NCBI GenBank assembly: GCA_001896555.1
Contig: MPOS01000029.1
Location: 26,640 to 90,639 of the forward strand
DNA length: 64,000 bases
From: Candidatus Phosphitivorax anaerolimi
Lineage (GTDB): Bacteria > Desulfobacterota > Desulfomonilia > UBA1062
Direction: 5' to 3'
The notes below the pieces were generated by a model, which did no database searches, was not told the origin of the DNA, and worked only from the letters and a program-made list of their open reading frames with translations. Numbering within the stretch: the first letter of the stretch is position 1; each line of letters begins with the position of its first letter. Below are positions 26,188 to 36,162 of the stretch, one piece after another. A program made the position numbers and the translations under genes.

Positions 26188-26616
26188 TCACTCCTTCTCA
26201 TTTTCACATCCCGCAGGTTCCACGGACAGGGTGAGCCCTGTCCTGCCCGTCACCCTCACCTCCTGCCCTTTTTCCACGGCATCGGCCCCTTTAAGGATTT
26301 CCGCCTTCCAGAGCTCGCCCCTGACCTCGATGTATCCGGAAGGATCAAGCCTGTCTCTCGCCACACCGTACAGCCCCACGGGCGAACCCTGCTCGCGGCA
26401 GCTCCCGGTATCGTAGGCCCTCCAGACAAGGGGGTACAGGGCCACGTCTTTTGCCACCCACAGAACGATCAGGAGCCAGAACAGCCATAATGGGAATGCG
26501 ATCAGCCAGGTCCTTACAAAGAGCAGGACAATGACGAACACGAAAAGGCCGATGATCTGCAGAATCGCGTACCGGAGTATCACCCCGCCCTTCATGCACG
26601 TCTCTTTCACCGGCAT
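26188..26616 (-). CDS. NfeD-like membrane protein
   Basis: 142 residues from ATG 26616, with AGGAAACAGGGA upstream (an ATG at 26595 is the alternative). Two membrane helices lie at about 15-60 (YAILQIIGLFVFVIVLLFV; IAFPLWLFWLLIVLWVAKDV). A C-terminal OB-fold NfeD domain follows (GLYGVARDRLDPSGYIEVRG, LKGADAVEKGQEVRVTGRTG). NfeD proteins usually pair with SPFH/flotillin or a membrane serine protease; neither is adjacent. It heads a likely operon with the PAS and lipoprotein genes. Confidence 0.78.
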   Translation of the reverse strand: MPVKETCMKGGVILRYAILQIIGLFVFVIVLLFVRTWLIAFPLWLFWLLIVLWVAKDVALYPLVWRAYDTGSCREQGSPVGLYGVARDRLDPSGYIEVRGELWKAEILKGADAVEKGQEVRVTGRTGLTLSVEPAGCENEKE

Positions 26617-26727
26617 TCCCTGTTTCCTCAGTGGTTCATCCCCCCTGTTCGCGGGAGATTATCGAACGAAGCACTGTCGAAGTCAAGCAACCGCCCCTCC
26701 TGCCTCTTAAAAAGCGAGAACAGTCAT

Positions 26728-26741
26728 GGGGGTCAGGTCTC
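26728..26741 (+). repeat. REP half-unit (solitary)
   Basis: GGGGGTCAGGTCTC matches the first 14 bases of the REP units near 36, 39 and 42 kb. It lies between the alpha/beta hydrolase stop and the NfeD gene and lacks the CAACATATGACA second half. Confidence 0.55.
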
Positions 26742-26748
26742 TTCCGTC

Positions 26749-27711
26749 TTAGAAAAGCTCGAGCATTTTCTCTTCATACCAGGTGGCGCCGAGCAGGCTT
26801 GAGAGAAAACCGTTGTGGCCGCCATAGTCATGGATAATGAGCTTTCCGTAAGGGGCAAGACGCAGCCCGGTAAAATCGCCGGCCGGTATGGCCGGGTCGT
26901 CCCGCGATATGAGGATGGTCGTGGGCACCGGGGCCTCTTCGAGGACCGAGCCGGTGATGGTATACCCGCGAAAATACTCCTCCATGCCGGCATAGATGCC
27001 CGAAGCCCTGATGAGCGCCTCGGTGAGGCCGATGACGGTCTTTATGGGGAGCAGGCCGGAGAAATCGTAGAGGTTGGGGTACAGGGCCTGTTTCTTGCGC
27101 AGGGACCTCCGCCATTTTTTGAGAAAGTACCAGCGCAAGAGCCCGCTATTGTCGATTGCCCTGCTCGACCTGGCCGGATCGACCACCGGACTCACCGCCA
27201 TGACGTGCCTCAGGGTTTCGATGGGCTCACGCGCACACCTGCAGGCGATCCTCAGCGCGAAATTGCCTCCGAGGGAAAACCCGGCAAGATAGACGCCGCT
27301 GCCACGGGCGAGCGCTGCGGCCTGTTTGACGGCGGAGAACACCTCGTCTAGGAGCGTGGCATAGAAGAGCCCCTCGTTGAGATGATGGGTATCGCCGTGG
27401 TCCCGGAGATTGAGCCGGAACACATCATACCCATGGGCGTGGAGAAACCTCCCGGTATGCAGGATGTAGGTGGACGACGCGCTGCCCTCCCACCCGTGGA
27501 TGAGAATGACCAGGCCCTTTGCCTCCTCGCCCGGCGCAGGGGAGTGAAATCCCTGCAGCCTCACACCGTCAACGGTGTCGAAAATCATCTCGCGGCTGCA
27601 GGCGGCCATGGGGTTGGGGCCCAGGGTGCGAATCCTGCTGCTGGCCAGGACGGTCTGTGCATAGGGCGCCCGCAGGTGGGCGGGGGGAATGAAATCGCTG
27701 TCTGATCTCAC
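26749..27711 (-). CDS. Alpha/beta hydrolase (YheT-like)
   Basis: 320 residues from GTG 27711 (VRSDSDFIPPAHLRAPYAQT), chosen for its very strong GGAAGGAGGAG site; the longer reading has no family similarity at its N-terminus. HGWEGSASSTY is the oxyanion region. GFSLGGNFAL contains the nucleophile Ser (GxSxG), ISRDDPAIP the likely Asp, and HDYGGHNGF the His. These motifs match the YheT/ABHD1-3 esterase family, whose natural substrates are lipids or short esters. It is monocistronic on the minus strand. Confidence 0.82.
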   Translation of the reverse strand: MRSDSDFIPPAHLRAPYAQTVLASSRIRTLGPNPMAACSREMIFDTVDGVRLQGFHSPAPGEEAKGLVILIHGWEGSASSTYILHTGRFLHAHGYDVFRLNLRDHGDTHHLNEGLFYATLLDEVFSAVKQAAALARGSGVYLAGFSLGGNFALRIACRCAREPIETLRHVMAVSPVVDPARSSRAIDNSGLLRWYFLKKWRRSLRKKQALYPNLYDFSGLLPIKTVIGLTEALIRASGIYAGMEEYFRGYTITGSVLEEAPVPTTILISRDDPAIPAGDFTGLRLAPYGKLIIHDYGGHNGFLSSLLGATWYEEKMLELF

Positions 27712-27910
27712 CCTCTCTCCTCCTTCCTGTGCAGCGGGCGCCCCGGGTGCCGGCCCGGACCTGAGTATGAGATATCCGGATGCAGCCTTCTGCCCGTCCC
27801 GGCACCGGCACAGATGCGTATTGACCGGACACGGCTCCCCGGACGCCTGCAGGAACGCAGGCATATCTCACCCGACTGCAGGCCCCTGCCCGGAGTCGCC
27901 TGCATCCCTG

Positions 27911-28627
27911 CTACACCATGAGGTTGAGCGGCTCGATGTAGGCAGGGTCTTCGTTTTCCATGACCTCGATGATGTGCTTGTGGAGCCGCAGCTTGTGCTG
28001 TCCGAAAATGGCCCTGCCCTTGTGGTAGGTCTTTGCATAGGCAAGGCTCTCGCGCATGAGCTCATCGGCATCGGCGCAGGCCTTTATGACCACGTGGTGC
28101 TCCTCGAGCTCTTTGGCCCCTACGCGCCTCCCGCTGAACACCAGCTCTTCGAGTTTGTAGTAGGGGATCGCCTTCCGAAGGATCTGGAGCATGGCGGGAA
28201 GGAAGGGTATATTCACATCCACCTCGGGAAAGCAGAAATAGCCCCTGTCGGCCTTCATGAAGCGGTAGTCACAGGTGCAGGCCAGGATGCTGCCGTTGCC
28301 GAAGGTGTGTCCGTTCATGGCGGCGATGACGGGCATGGGAAAGAGGAGTATCCGCTTGAACACGCTGTTCATGTCGTACATGAACTTTTTTATGGATGCG
28401 AAGTCCTTGTTCTGCATGGCACCGGTGATCCACACCAGGTCGATGCCCTGGGACCAGCTCTTGGGGTCGCTGGAGGTGAGCACCACCGAGAAGATCTCCT
28501 GGTCTTTTTCGATCTCGTCGAATACGCCGAGCATGCCTGTGGCAAAATCCGGATTGTGCCGGTTTTCGGTGTTGTTCATGATGACGACGGCAACGGATTC
28601 ATCCTTTTTCCATTCAACGACAGCCAT
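27911..28627 (-). CDS. Enoyl-CoA hydratase/isomerase (crotonase fold)
   Basis: 238 residues from ATG 28627 (MAVVEWKKD), with GAGGAGG upstream. The oxyanion-hole blocks are SWSQGIDLVWI and MNGHTFGNGSILACTCDYRF. FCFPEVDVNIPF has one acidic residue (Glu) at the position used by enoyl-CoA isomerases; the second hydratase Glu is not obvious. A delta3/delta2-enoyl-CoA isomerase or related function in acyl-CoA degradation is therefore more likely than a hydratase, as an inference. It is a single gene, divergent from serA. Confidence 0.78.
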   Translation of the reverse strand: MAVVEWKKDESVAVVIMNNTENRHNPDFATGMLGVFDEIEKDQEIFSVVLTSSDPKSWSQGIDLVWITGAMQNKDFASIKKFMYDMNSVFKRILLFPMPVIAAMNGHTFGNGSILACTCDYRFMKADRGYFCFPEVDVNIPFLPAMLQILRKAIPYYKLEELVFSGRRVGAKELEEHHVVIKACADADELMRESLAYAKTYHKGRAIFGQHKLRLHKHIIEVMENEDPAYIEPLNLMV

Positions 28628-28781
28628 GGTATCCTCCTCTTTCATGATTTATGCAGATACATTTTCTTTTTCTTAACACAGATCGTCGTAAAAATGCAGA
28701 GAGGAATCGCAGCCGTATCTCCCAGCCCGGCTCCGAGTTCGCTCGATCGGCAGTCAGGACCATGGATTACCCTGTAAATTA

Positions 28782-28809
28782 TTGACACTCTCCTGCCCAT
28801 TTGTTACAA
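28782..28809 (+). promoter_or_regulatory. Predicted sigma-70 promoter of serA-purA
   Basis: TTGACA (28782-28787), a 16-bp spacer and TTACAA (28804-28809). The expected start of transcription is about 35 bp before the serA GTG. Confidence 0.5.
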
Positions 28810-28851
28810 GGGCTGCGGACTTTGATTCTACCCTAGTAGGAGGATATTGTC

Positions 28852-30438
28852 GTGAAAGTACTCGTAAGTGATAAATTATCTGATAAGGGCGTTGAAATTC
28901 TCAGAAACGGCGGCCTCGACGTTGATGTCAAGACCGGCCTCAAGCCGGAAGAGCTGGTGAAGATCATCGGCGAATACGACGGCCTGGTAGTGCGGTCCGC
29001 TACCAAGGCGACCCAGGAGATCATCTCAGCCGGCAAAAAGCTCAAGGTCATCGGCCGGGCGGGTGCCGGCGTCGACAACATCGATATTTCCGCTGCCAGC
29101 AAGCAGGGCATCGTGGTCATGAACACGCCGGGCGGCAACACCGTGACCACCGGCGAGCACACCATCGCCCTGATGATGGCCATGACGCGCAATATCCCGC
29201 AGGCCAACATGCTCATGAAGCAGTCCAAGTGGGAGAAAAAGGCACTGGAGGGCCGGGAGGTCTTCAACAAGACCATCGGGATCATCGGCCTCGGCAGGGT
29301 CGGCTCGGTGGTGGCGTCGCGTGCGCAGGGCCTGAAAATGAACGTGCTGGTGTACGACCCCTTCATCACCCAGGAGCTGGCCGAGCAGCAGGGCTATGAG
29401 CTGGTGAGCCTGGACGAGCTCTATGCCCGGTCTGATTACATCACGGTGCATACGCCCAAGACAAAGGAGACCATCGGGCTGGTCAACAAGGACGCCTTTG
29501 CCAAGATGAAGAAGGGCGTCATGATCATCAACTGCGCCCGGGGCGGCATCATCAACGAGAAGGACCTCATCGATGCGCTCGACTCGGGCAAGGTGGCCGG
29601 TGCCGCGATCGACGTGTATGAAAAAGAGCCGCCGGAAGACTGGTCCCTGGCGATGCATCCAAAGGTTGTCAGCACTCCCCACCTGGGGGCATCCACCTAC
29701 GAGGCCCAGGAGAACGTGGCGCTCGCCATTGCCGAGCAGATAGTTGACTATCTCAATAACGGCATCATCCGAAACGCAGTCAACGCCCCGTCGGTAGCGC
29801 CCGAGATGCTCCCCAAAGTCAAGCCCTATATCGAGCTCTCGGAGAAGATGGGGACCTTCTTCGGCCAGATCATCGGCCAGGTCACCTCCGACAGGTTAAA
29901 GAAGGTGAGCTTCACCTATACGGGCGATGCGGCCGCTATAGACACCAGGCCGGTCACCATCGCAGGGCTCAAGGGCCTTCTTTCCATCGTCACCGATGAG
30001 GTCAACTATGTCAATGCGCCGGTTCTGCTCAAGGAGCGCGGCATCGACCTGGAGGAGACCCAGACGAGCAAAGAGGCGATCTACACCAACACCATCCGGA
30101 TCAGCCTGGAGTTCGATTCCGGCACCCGCACCCTGGAGGGATCGGTCTTCTATCCTGGAGACTTAAGGATTGTCAGCATCGACAACTACTCCATCGAGGC
30201 CATCCCGGAAGGCTACATGCTGGTGATCTACAACAAAGACCTGCCGGGCACCGTGGGCAGGATCGCCACAATAATCGGCGAGAGCAATGTCAACATCGCA
30301 CGACTCTTCCTCGGCCGTGACAGGCAGCAGGGGACTGCAATCATCATCATCAATCTCGACACCGAGGCCCCCAGGGACGTCATCGAGAAGATCGCGAAAT
30401 TCCCCAACGCCTTGTCGGTCCAGGAGGTCAAAGTCTAA
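28852..30438 (+). CDS. serA: D-3-phosphoglycerate dehydrogenase
   Basis: 528 residues starting at GTG 28852 after GTAGGAGGA. It oxidises 3-phosphoglycerate with NAD+, the first step of serine synthesis. The NAD-binding motif is GIIGLGRVGSVVA. The catalytic residues sit in NCARGG (Arg), the Glu of YEKEPPED, and HLGAST (His). An ASB intervening domain (about 325-450) and a C-terminal ACT domain (about 455-528, MLVIYNKDLPGTVGRIA) make it the long form, usually inhibited by serine. It leads a two-gene operon with purA (30-bp gap). Confidence 0.95.
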   Translation: MKVLVSDKLSDKGVEILRNGGLDVDVKTGLKPEELVKIIGEYDGLVVRSATKATQEIISAGKKLKVIGRAGAGVDNIDISAASKQGIVVMNTPGGNTVTTGEHTIALMMAMTRNIPQANMLMKQSKWEKKALEGREVFNKTIGIIGLGRVGSVVASRAQGLKMNVLVYDPFITQELAEQQGYELVSLDELYARSDYITVHTPKTKETIGLVNKDAFAKMKKGVMIINCARGGIINEKDLIDALDSGKVAGAAIDVYEKEPPEDWSLAMHPKVVSTPHLGASTYEAQENVALAIAEQIVDYLNNGIIRNAVNAPSVAPEMLPKVKPYIELSEKMGTFFGQIIGQVTSDRLKKVSFTYTGDAAAIDTRPVTIAGLKGLLSIVTDEVNYVNAPVLLKERGIDLEETQTSKEAIYTNTIRISLEFDSGTRTLEGSVFYPGDLRIVSIDNYSIEAIPEGYMLVIYNKDLPGTVGRIATIIGESNVNIARLFLGRDRQQGTAIIIINLDTEAPRDVIEKIAKFPNALSVQEVKV

Positions 30439-31752
<1,314 letters not shown>

Positions 31753-31782
31753 GAGTCTTCATAAAGCAAATTCGGTTTTACT

Positions 31783-31807
31783 AAAGGCCCCTGACCGGGG
31801 CCTTTTT
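31783..31807 (+). terminator. Rho-independent terminator after purA
   Basis: AAAGGCCCC (31783-31791) and GGGGCCTTTTT (31797-31807) form a strong hairpin with a 5-nt loop and T run. The A-rich left side also lets it serve the convergent FmdB gene. Confidence 0.9.
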
Positions 31808-31814
31808 ATTACCC

Positions 31815-32021
31815 TCAGGAATGTCTGGCGCTCGAACAGCCTCCACAGCTGGTTGCGCTGCACGACCCGCAGTTCGATTTGCCGGAGGCCGGGCGGGAGA
31901 TCTTCTTTTTCACATTACCGCCTCCGCACTTCGGGCATTCAGGGGGATTCTGGGCGGAAATCGGCATAAGCCGCTCGAACTCCTCGCCGCAGTCCTTGCA
32001 CTGGTATTCGTAGATGGGCAT
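31815..32021 (-). CDS. FmdB-family zinc ribbon protein
   Basis: 68 residues after AAGGAGG. MPIYEYQCKDCGEEFE starts the CxxC zinc ribbon; the second pair is CPKCGGG. A Gly/Ser/Cys-rich tail (NCGSCSATSCGGCSS) follows. FmdB-like proteins were named from formamidase operons as putative regulators, but most are of unknown function. A single gene between purA and a crotonase gene. Confidence 0.88.
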   Translation of the reverse strand: MPIYEYQCKDCGEEFERLMPISAQNPPECPKCGGGNVKKKISRPASGKSNCGSCSATSCGGCSSARHS

Positions 32022-32341
32022 TCATTCCTCCTTGATTGTCCCTTTGCGGTACTACTAATGCCTGACTGGTGAAAAGTCAATGAGGTACACTCCCCAAGCC
32101 CGAGCTTAAAAAAGACTGCCCCAAAGCACGCTTGACAACCACCCGCTCAAACCGCCCCATAGCGGCAGAGACTCGGATGGCGGGAGAAAAAAACGAGTGG
32201 GTGAGCCAGCGGACGGCAAGGCTGGTGAAGCATCTCGTGTGGTGTGACCGCATTCGGTTTGATGATAAGCGGCTGACATTATTCTCTCTTATTGACAAGC
32301 CGGCTGTCTCCCTTTAGTCTGGACCAAGGAGGAGGACTTAC
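32022..32341 (+). promoter_or_regulatory. Intergenic region with promoter for the dienoyl-CoA isomerase-like gene
   Basis: A 320-bp gap. TTGACA (32292-32297), 17 bp and TAGTCT (32315-32320) lie just upstream of the gene; the ATG at 32342 follows a strong GGAGGAGGA. The resulting leader would be only about 15 nt. Nothing else was recognised in the gap. Confidence 0.45.
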
Positions 32342-33166
32342 ATGAGCACATCATATAATTTTTACAAGGTAGAGAAAAAAGACAATGTCGCATGGGTCTT
32401 TCTGAACAGGCCGGAAAAGAAAAACGCCATGGGGCCCGATGCCTGGCGGGAGATCGTCCCCATCTTCGCAGACATCGAAGCCGACGACGAGATCAGGGTC
32501 GCGGTCATTGCAGGCGAGGGCAAGGACTTCTCGGCGGGCATCGACCTCGTGGGCATGGCCCCCTTGATCCCCACCCTCAAAAACTGGGACATGAGTGCCA
32601 AGGCCACGGTCAAGCTCTTCAAAGACATCTTTCCCCTGCAGGATTCTATGACCTGCGTTGAGAAATGCTCCAAGCCCGTGATCTGCGCGTTTCACGGGTA
32701 CTGCATCGGGGCAGCCCTCGACCTGGGCGCGGCCTGCGACATCCGCCTGGCATCTGAAGACGCCCGGATATCCCTGCGCGAGGCGGCCGTGGCCATCATC
32801 GCGGACGTTGGCGTGCTCCAGCGGCTCCCCCACATCGTGGGCCAGGGCGTCACCCGGGAGATGGCCTTCACGGCAAAATTCATCACCGCCCGCCGGGCAC
32901 TCCAGGTGAACCTGGTCAACGAAGTCTACCCTGACAAGGAGGCCCTGCTCAAGGGCGCCGCCGACCTTGCCGCAGAGATCGCCGCGCAGGCACCCCTGGC
33001 GGTCCAGGGAGCCAAGGAGGTCTTGAATTACTGCCGGGGCAAGAGCATCGCCGACGGCCTGGAATACGTCGCAGCCCGCAGCGCCATGATCCTTCCCTCG
33101 GAAGACCTGGCCGAGACCATGGCAGCCTTCATGGAAAAACGCACGCCCAAATACAAAGGCAAATAA
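32342..33166 (+). CDS. Crotonase-fold protein, delta(3,5)-delta(2,4)-dienoyl-CoA isomerase-like
   Basis: 274 residues. The oxyanion-hole blocks are KDFSAGIDL and HGYCIGAALDLGAACDIRLA. REAAVAIIADVGVLQRLP closely resembles the ECH1/dienoyl-CoA isomerase site, where a Glu and the Asp of DVG are catalytic. It would shift double bonds in unsaturated acyl-CoAs during beta-oxidation. Length and the long insertion around TLKNWDMSAKATVKLFKD agree with that subfamily. No other beta-oxidation gene adjoins it. Confidence 0.82.
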   Translation: MSTSYNFYKVEKKDNVAWVFLNRPEKKNAMGPDAWREIVPIFADIEADDEIRVAVIAGEGKDFSAGIDLVGMAPLIPTLKNWDMSAKATVKLFKDIFPLQDSMTCVEKCSKPVICAFHGYCIGAALDLGAACDIRLASEDARISLREAAVAIIADVGVLQRLPHIVGQGVTREMAFTAKFITARRALQVNLVNEVYPDKEALLKGAADLAAEIAAQAPLAVQGAKEVLNYCRGKSIADGLEYVAARSAMILPSEDLAETMAAFMEKRTPKYKGK

Positions 33167-33171
33167 AAATC

Positions 33172-33257
33172 GGTGAGGGAAATTGGGAAACTGGGGACGG
33201 GTGCAGATTAGCAAGTTAAACTGAACCCGTCCCCAGTTTTCCTCCCCCCAATTTCAC
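33172..33257. repeat. Long interrupted inverted repeat after the isomerase gene
   Basis: AAACTGGGGACGGGT (33188-33202) pairs with ACCCGTCCCCAGTTT, and the outer AAATTGGG (33180-33187) with CCCAATTT (33247-33254), with an unpaired 22-nt centre. Its GGGGACGGG core differs from the GGGGTCAGG REP family. It may be a second small repeat family or act as a terminator. Confidence 0.6.
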
Positions 33258-33300
33258 AGATCTAAAGTTTCTCAGGGGTTTTTTCCGATGAAGATCATAC

Positions 33301-34329
33301 ATGAAAAAGAGACGAACCAAACGGCAGAAGACCCTTTCCTGGGGCCAACTCTTTGCAAACGCGAAGATCAACGGCCATCCTCTCAAGCTTCCTGTCCTGG
33401 ATATCTCCATCGGCGGGATGGGAGTGCTGGTGACCAACGGATTCTCGCTGCTGCAGGAGGGGGCCGAGATACATATCGAAACCCTTGAAAAACAGGGAAC
33501 CATAATCGCCACCGATATCCACGGCCGAATCGCCTATCTCGGCCCGGGCGTTCCCACCCGGGCGGGCATCGATTTTTCGCCTGCGGAGACACCGATCGAG
33601 GCCTACGCCAAGCTCCACGGCACCAGAGACGATACGGGCATGCTCGTCACGGACAAAGACGAGATCCTGCGCATCTTCAACGAGGTCAAGCGCTGGTCGC
33701 GCGGATTTGGCGACATGCTCATGATCTATCGGCAGAAGGCCATCCCTGTGGAGTTCTTCTACCTCAGGCCCCAGATCAACAACATGGTGTTGAGGATCGT
33801 GAGGATCTCGGAGTTCCGGCTCCCCTTTCAGCCTCAGGTGGGCACGGTCTACCCCTTCTATCTCTTCAAGGACGTCAATGTCATGCTCTTCCACGCACAG
33901 GTGCAGGATGTCATCAAGAACATCATGGAGACCAGCTGGCCCGAGACCATGCAGCATGTCAGCAGGCGCAGCGTGCTGAGATATTTCGTCACGGGACAGG
34001 AGCCTCTGACCGCTACCATCGTGCACCCCATCAGTCTGGAGAAGATCGGGGCCATGGTGTGGGACATCAGCATCGAGGGGATGGGGATCGAGATACTAGA
34101 CGAAGACAAGACCCCCCTCATCGAGGGCATGAACCTTCCCGAGATCAACATCGAACTGCCCACGGGCGGCGTCACGGCAACGGGCATCGTCCGCTCGGTC
34201 AGATGCGAGAAGGTTCTCGACAAGACCCAGGTGGGCATCGAGTTTATCGGCGGGTCAAAGCACTATCGCGACAAAATCCTGAGCTATATCCTCGACAAGG
34301 ACTTCCCGTCGGAGACGCTCATCTCTTAA
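33301..34329 (+). CDS. Double PilZ-domain protein
   Basis: 342 residues. Two PilZ-like modules are seen: about 1-100 (LDISIGGMGVLV) and about 220-335 (RRSVLRYFV, then WDISIEGMGIEI). The second has both c-di-GMP motifs, RxxxR and (D/N)xSxxG. The first has the second motif but only a loose basic N-terminus. A YcgR-like middle part joins them. It probably binds c-di-GMP and affects motility or surface polysaccharide. The start is uncertain: ATG 33301 has a weak ribosome site, and an out-of-frame ATG at 33288 lies just before it. The neighbouring minus-strand gene ends 11 bp away. Confidence 0.78.
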   Translation: MKKRRTKRQKTLSWGQLFANAKINGHPLKLPVLDISIGGMGVLVTNGFSLLQEGAEIHIETLEKQGTIIATDIHGRIAYLGPGVPTRAGIDFSPAETPIEAYAKLHGTRDDTGMLVTDKDEILRIFNEVKRWSRGFGDMLMIYRQKAIPVEFFYLRPQINNMVLRIVRISEFRLPFQPQVGTVYPFYLFKDVNVMLFHAQVQDVIKNIMETSWPETMQHVSRRSVLRYFVTGQEPLTATIVHPISLEKIGAMVWDISIEGMGIEILDEDKTPLIEGMNLPEINIELPTGGVTATGIVRSVRCEKVLDKTQVGIEFIGGSKHYRDKILSYILDKDFPSETLIS

Positions 34330-34340
34330 AAATCCAATTC

Positions 34341-35348
34341 TCATACCCGGTAATACTCCCGGTACCAGCGCACGAAGTGCCCGATGCCCTCTTCCACGGT
34401 TACCCGGGGCCGGAAGCCTACTGCGTCTTCCAGGTCCTGCGCATCGGCGCAGGTGGCCACCACGTCGCCCTTCTGCAGGGGCAGCATGTTTTTCCGAGCC
34501 TCTTTGCCGAGCGCCTTCTCCAGAACGCCGATAAAGTCCATGAGCCGCACCGGGCGCGAGCCCCCGATGTTGTAGACCCGGTAGGGCGCGTAGCTTGTGC
34601 CCGGGTCGGGGCTGTCGCCGTCCCAGGATGGGTCTGGCTGAGGCTTCATGCGCATCACTCGCACCAGGGCTTCGACGATGTCGTCGATATAGGTGAAATC
34701 GCGCTCCATGTTGCCGTGGTTGTAGATATCGATGGCTGAGTCTTCGAGTATGGCCCTGGTAAACTTGAACAAGGCCATGTCCGGCCTGCCCCAGGGCCCG
34801 TACACGGTGAAGAAGCGCAGGCCCGTGCAGGGCAGCCCGTAGAGGCTCGCATAGGTGTGGGCCATGAGCTCGTTGGCCTTTTTCGTGGCCGCATAGAGCG
34901 ACACCGGATGGTCTACGTTGTGGTGCACGGAAAAGGGCATCTTTGTATTGGCGCCATAGACCGACGACGACGAGGCGAACACCAGGTGGGGTGTGCTCGC
35001 AGCCCTGCATCCCTCGAGGATGTTCATGAAACCCGAAAGGTTGGAGTCGATATAGGCATAGGGGTTTTCCAGGCTGTAGCGCACGCCCGCCTGGGCTGCA
35101 AGGTGGACCACTGCGTCGAACTCATGCTCGCGGAATATGGCCTCCATGCCCTGCCTGTCGACCAGGTCGGTCTTCTGGAAGGCAAAGCCTGGGATCTTTT
35201 CCAGAATGCTCAGCCGGTCGATCTTGAGCTGCGGATCATAGTAGGGATTGAGATTGTCGATCCCAAACACCCGGCAGCCCTCTTCCAAAAGCCGCCGGGC
35301 GAGATGGAACCCGATGAAACCGGCTGCACCGGTTACGAACACGTGCAT
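34341..35348 (-). CDS. NAD-dependent sugar epimerase, UDP-glucuronate 4-epimerase-like
   Basis: 335 residues after AAGGGGAGGG. VTGAAGFIGFHLARRLLEEG binds NAD. VFASSSSVYG carries the catalytic Ser, and SLYAATKKANE the Tyr-Lys pair (YxxxK). DNLNPYYDPQLK near residue 33, LRFFTVYGPWGRPDMA and NMERDFTYIDDI match UDP-GlcA 4-epimerases, which make UDP-galacturonate. This fits the ugd gene 8 kb away that would supply UDP-GlcA. The upstream gene, a HAD phosphatase, ends 51 bp away on the same strand. Confidence 0.87.
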   Translation of the reverse strand: MHVFVTGAAGFIGFHLARRLLEEGCRVFGIDNLNPYYDPQLKIDRLSILEKIPGFAFQKTDLVDRQGMEAIFREHEFDAVVHLAAQAGVRYSLENPYAYIDSNLSGFMNILEGCRAASTPHLVFASSSSVYGANTKMPFSVHHNVDHPVSLYAATKKANELMAHTYASLYGLPCTGLRFFTVYGPWGRPDMALFKFTRAILEDSAIDIYNHGNMERDFTYIDDIVEALVRVMRMKPQPDPSWDGDSPDPGTSYAPYRVYNIGGSRPVRLMDFIGVLEKALGKEARKNMLPLQKGDVVATCADAQDLEDAVGFRPRVTVEEGIGHFVRWYREYYRV

Positions 35349-35399
35349 GTTTCCCTCCCCTTATGACATAATCTGACAGATATTTTCTCGATATCCTTA

Positions 35400-36017
35400 C
35401 TAAAAAGCGATCTCTGACACGGAATAGATGTCGGGTATCACATCTACCCCAGGCATAGATGTATCAGCCCCAACCAGGACGGCCTTCATCCCCATGTCTC
35501 GCGCCGTGAGGATGTTGGGCAGCCGGTCGTCTACGAAGACGCAGTCCTGCGGTCTGACGCCGTAGAGCTCGAGAAGCTTCCGATAGGGATAGACCCGCGG
35601 CTTGGGGATATAATCCATGAACTCGATGGTGAAAAGCTCGCCCAGCAGGTCGATGACATCCAGTGACCTGAGAACCCGCCTCACATAGTCCACCGACCCG
35701 TTGGAGAACACGACCATGTCATGCCTGATGCCTGAAATGACTTTCTTGAGCCGCTCGTCCTTGTGCAGGAGATCTTCAACAGGCACGTCGTGGACCTTTT
35801 GCAGGTAATCGTCCGGGTCGACCCCATGGTGCCTCATGAGCCCGCCCAGGGTTGAGCCGTAGGTGTCGATATACCGCTTCCTGAGCGCCCGCGTCTCCTC
35901 CAGGTCGAGGTTGCACCACGACATGACATACTCGTCGATCTTTCCGGTCACCAGGTTGAACGGCCCCGCACCTTTGGGATACAAGGTATCATCTACGTCG
36001 AAAAGAATCAGTTTCAC
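35400..36017 (-). CDS. HAD-superfamily hydrolase (pyrimidine 5'-nucleotidase-like)
   Basis: 205 residues from GTG 36017 with GGAGGAG upstream. FDVDDTLYPKG has the nucleophile and acid Asp residues, FSNGS is motif II, and KPRVYPY plus VFVDDRLPN are motifs III and IV. The helical cap and the DDTLYP variant resemble the SDT1/phosphoglycolate-type pyrimidine nucleotidases. The substrate is not fixed. REP units fill the 145 bp upstream of its start. Confidence 0.83.
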   Translation of the reverse strand: MKLILFDVDDTLYPKGAGPFNLVTGKIDEYVMSWCNLDLEETRALRKRYIDTYGSTLGGLMRHHGVDPDDYLQKVHDVPVEDLLHKDERLKKVISGIRHDMVVFSNGSVDYVRRVLRSLDVIDLLGELFTIEFMDYIPKPRVYPYRKLLELYGVRPQDCVFVDDRLPNILTARDMGMKAVLVGADTSMPGVDVIPDIYSVSEIAF

Positions 36018-36036
36018 GTATGACTCCTCCTTGCAT

Positions 36037-36154
36037 GGGGTCAGGTCTCAACATATCTCTTGGGGTCAGCAAGGGAACGGGGTCAGGTCTCTACATATGA
36101 CACGGGTGTGTCATATGTAGAGACCTGACCCCAAGAGATTGGAGACCTGACCCC
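36037..36154. repeat. REP cluster with a perfect palindrome
   Basis: Units with the core GGGGTCAGGTCTC: forward 36037-36056 and 36062-36069 (short), then a full unit at 36079-36103 facing a reverse unit at 36108-36132 (25-bp perfect arms, GGGT loop). A partial reverse unit follows at 36143-36154. The full pair reads CTACATATGACAC where other copies read CAACATATGACAC, with matching changes in both arms. It lies between ruvB and the HAD gene. The RAYT at 39447 is the likely mobiliser. Confidence 0.88.
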
Positions 36155-36162
36155 GATCCCTC

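Noticed and set aside
27712..27864. N-terminal extension of the alpha/beta hydrolase
   Set aside because: It has no family similarity, while GTG 27711 carries GGAAGGAGGAG.
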